DNA of 6,555 bases from Gemmatimonadota bacterium (GTDB lineage Bacteria > Gemmatimonadota > Gemmatimonadetes > Longimicrobiales > Gaopeijiaceae). Made by a program: the position numbers and the translations under genes. The notes beneath the pieces are model-generated. The model was not told the origin of the DNA and made no database searches. It saw only the letters and a list, made by a program, of their open reading frames with translations. Below are positions 5,503 to 6,555 of the stretch, piece by piece. The stretch's first letter is position 1; each line of letters opens with the position of its first letter. The DNA lies in contig WGEM01000069.1 in assembly GCA_015492755.1 (NCBI GenBank), forward strand, positions 1 through 6,555, read 5' to 3'.

Positions 5503-6555
5503 TCACGCGTCCATCGCCTCCCGAAGCGTGGCCATGGGCGGACGGCTCAGGAGACTCCGACTGCCCGCGAGCCCCACCGTAAGGGTGATCCCCACCACTG
5601 CCGCGGCGAGCGCTCCCAGGAGGGGCACGGAGGCTCGGAAGGGCAGCTCGAAGAGTTGGCGTACGGTGAGGGCCGAAGCCACCGTGGCCCAGAGCAGGCC
5701 CGCGGTGACCGAGACGAGACCGAGGGCACCGTATTCCACCGCCACCACCGCGAGAAGCTGACGCCGGTCGGCGCCCAGCGTTCGGAGGAGCGCACCTTCC
5801 CGCTGCCGCTGCATCCGGGTGGCGCGGAGCGCTCCGGCCAGCACCAGCAGGCCGGCCAGTCCGGTGAATCCGGCGAGGAACGCCAGCGCCTGACGCACGC
5901 GGGAGAACACCGTTTCCACCGCGCGCTGCACCGCCGAGAAATCCAGGGCGGAGACATTGGGAAAGCCTTCGATGAGCGCGCGCTGGAATGCCGCTCGGGC
6001 CTCGGGGTCGTCGATGCGCGCCAGGATGAGCGCCGTCTGGGGTGCGCCGTCCACCGCCCCCGGTTCCAGCACCGCGAAGAAGTTCGGCTCCAGGCGCGTC
6101 CACTCCACCTCCCGGAGGCTGCGGACCACCGTCGGGACCTCCACGCCCGCCACGTTCCACACGATGGTGTCGCCCAGCCCCACGCGGAGGCTTTTCGCCA
6201 CATCCACCTCCAGCGACACCCCCGGAAGCGTCCCTCCCCCGGGGGGAGCGTCGTCCCACCAGGCTCCGGCCACCAGCCGTTCCCCTCCCCCGAGGAAGCT
6301 CCGGTAGGTGGAGCGGTACTCCCTTCTCAGCGCCCACGCCTCCGGCCTCCGTTCAGGTTCGGACCGGGCACGCAGCTCGTCCGGCGTCCGTCCGTTGATG
6401 GCGGCGATCCGGGTGGTCACCAGGGGGCTCACCTGGACCTCGGCCCGCGCGTCCTCCGGCACCAGCGCCACGATGGACTCCACCTGGTCGGTCTGCACGT
6501 CGAAGAGGAGGAGGTTCGGCCGGCCCTCTCCCACCGAGAGGGTGAGGGCGGCGCG
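5503..6555 (-). CDS. FtsX-like ABC transporter permease, YbbP type, C-terminal part (runs off right edge)
   Basis: The frame is open to the right edge; the GTG at 6534 is internal, since codons before it continue without a stop and the product is far shorter than the roughly 800 residues usual for YbbP-type permeases. The 350 visible residues begin with RPNLLLFDVQ (fragment 12-21), then a periplasmic (MacB/YbbP core-like) domain with RIAAINGR (49-56), RLVAGAWW (93-100), LGDTIVWNVAG (127-137) and EPNFFAVL (156-163). An FtsX domain follows with three membrane segments at about 222-244, 266-296 and 307-330, the loop MQRQREGALLRTLGA (248-262) between the first two, and the ending RPPMATLREAMDA. 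The arrangement and these motifs match YbbP, the permease partner of a YbbA-like ATPase, thought to act on lipophilic or envelope substrates. The ATPase gene, if present, lies outside the window. Its 3' end faces the zinc-ribbon gene. Substrate unknown. Confidence 0.9.
   Translation of the reverse strand, partial: RAALTLSVGEGRPNLLLFDVQTDQVESIVALVPEDARAEVQVSPLVTTRIAAINGRTPDELRARSEPERRPEAWALRREYRSTYRSFLGGGERLVAGAWWDDAPPGGGTLPGVSLEVDVAKSLRVGLGDTIVWNVAGVEVPTVVRSLREVEWTRLEPNFFAVLEPGAVDGAPQTALILARIDDPEARAAFQRALIEGFPNVSALDFSAVQRAVETVFSRVRQALAFLAGFTGLAGLLVLAGALRATRMQRQREGALLRTLGADRRQLLAVVAVEYGALGLVSVTAGLLWATVASALTVRQLFELPFRASVPLLGALAAAVVGITLTVGLAGSRSLLSRPPMATLREAMDA

Noticed and set aside
4035..5582. 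Long plus-strand open frame (515 codons) across the HEAT gene start, the spacer and the zinc-ribbon gene
   Set aside because: It runs across three units in a frame different from the zinc-ribbon protein, has low-complexity Arg/Gly/Pro content, and conflicts with the supported genes.
5429..6337. Minus-strand frame of 302 codons over the permease gene
   Set aside because: It is a Gly/Arg-rich shadow of the permease frame, which has membrane helices and family motifs.

Overview
The window is dense, GC-rich bacterial DNA (third codon positions mostly G or C, long antisense open frames, almost no intergenic space). It fits a free-living high-GC bacterium. The gene style (HEAT-repeat protein paired with an HD-GYP protein, alanine/arginine-rich proteins) is compatible with Gemmatimonadota or a similar deep lineage. 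That placement is an inference from style only, because no marker gene is present. I see no mobile element, CRISPR array, tRNA or rRNA.

Layout. Left edge, plus strand: the C-terminal part of an HD-GYP domain protein (2-436) whose HD motif has lost its histidine, then 7 bases later a complete fold-type I PLP-dependent aminotransferase (444-1610). The aminotransferase meets a minus-strand operon tail to tail with only 4 bases between stops. That operon, read from right to left, is a 688-residue HEAT-repeat protein (4964-2898) followed by an intact HD-GYP protein (2901-1615). The two overlap by ATGA, and a strong Shine-Dalgarno sequence for the second gene lies inside the first. A short divergent spacer (4965-5049) separates the operon from a small plus-strand gene (5050-5481) for a two-helix membrane protein with a C-terminal zinc ribbon. 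This converges on the 3' part of a YbbP-type FtsX-like ABC permease gene on the minus strand (5503-6555), which runs off the right edge.

How the genes may work together. The HEAT-repeat and HD-GYP proteins are the most interesting pair. They are translationally coupled and appear to share a homologous N-terminal domain of about 100 residues built around a Tyr-x-x-Gly-His-Pro motif, so they probably form one signalling module, with cyclic-di-GMP (or a related dinucleotide) hydrolysis as the likely output. The left-edge HD-GYP fragment is a second, degenerate member of the same enzyme superfamily. The aminotransferase and the permease look like ordinary metabolic and envelope genes next door. 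No known defence, secretion or biosynthetic system can be recognised here. The best candidates for something undescribed are the shared N-terminal domain and the small zinc-ribbon membrane protein.
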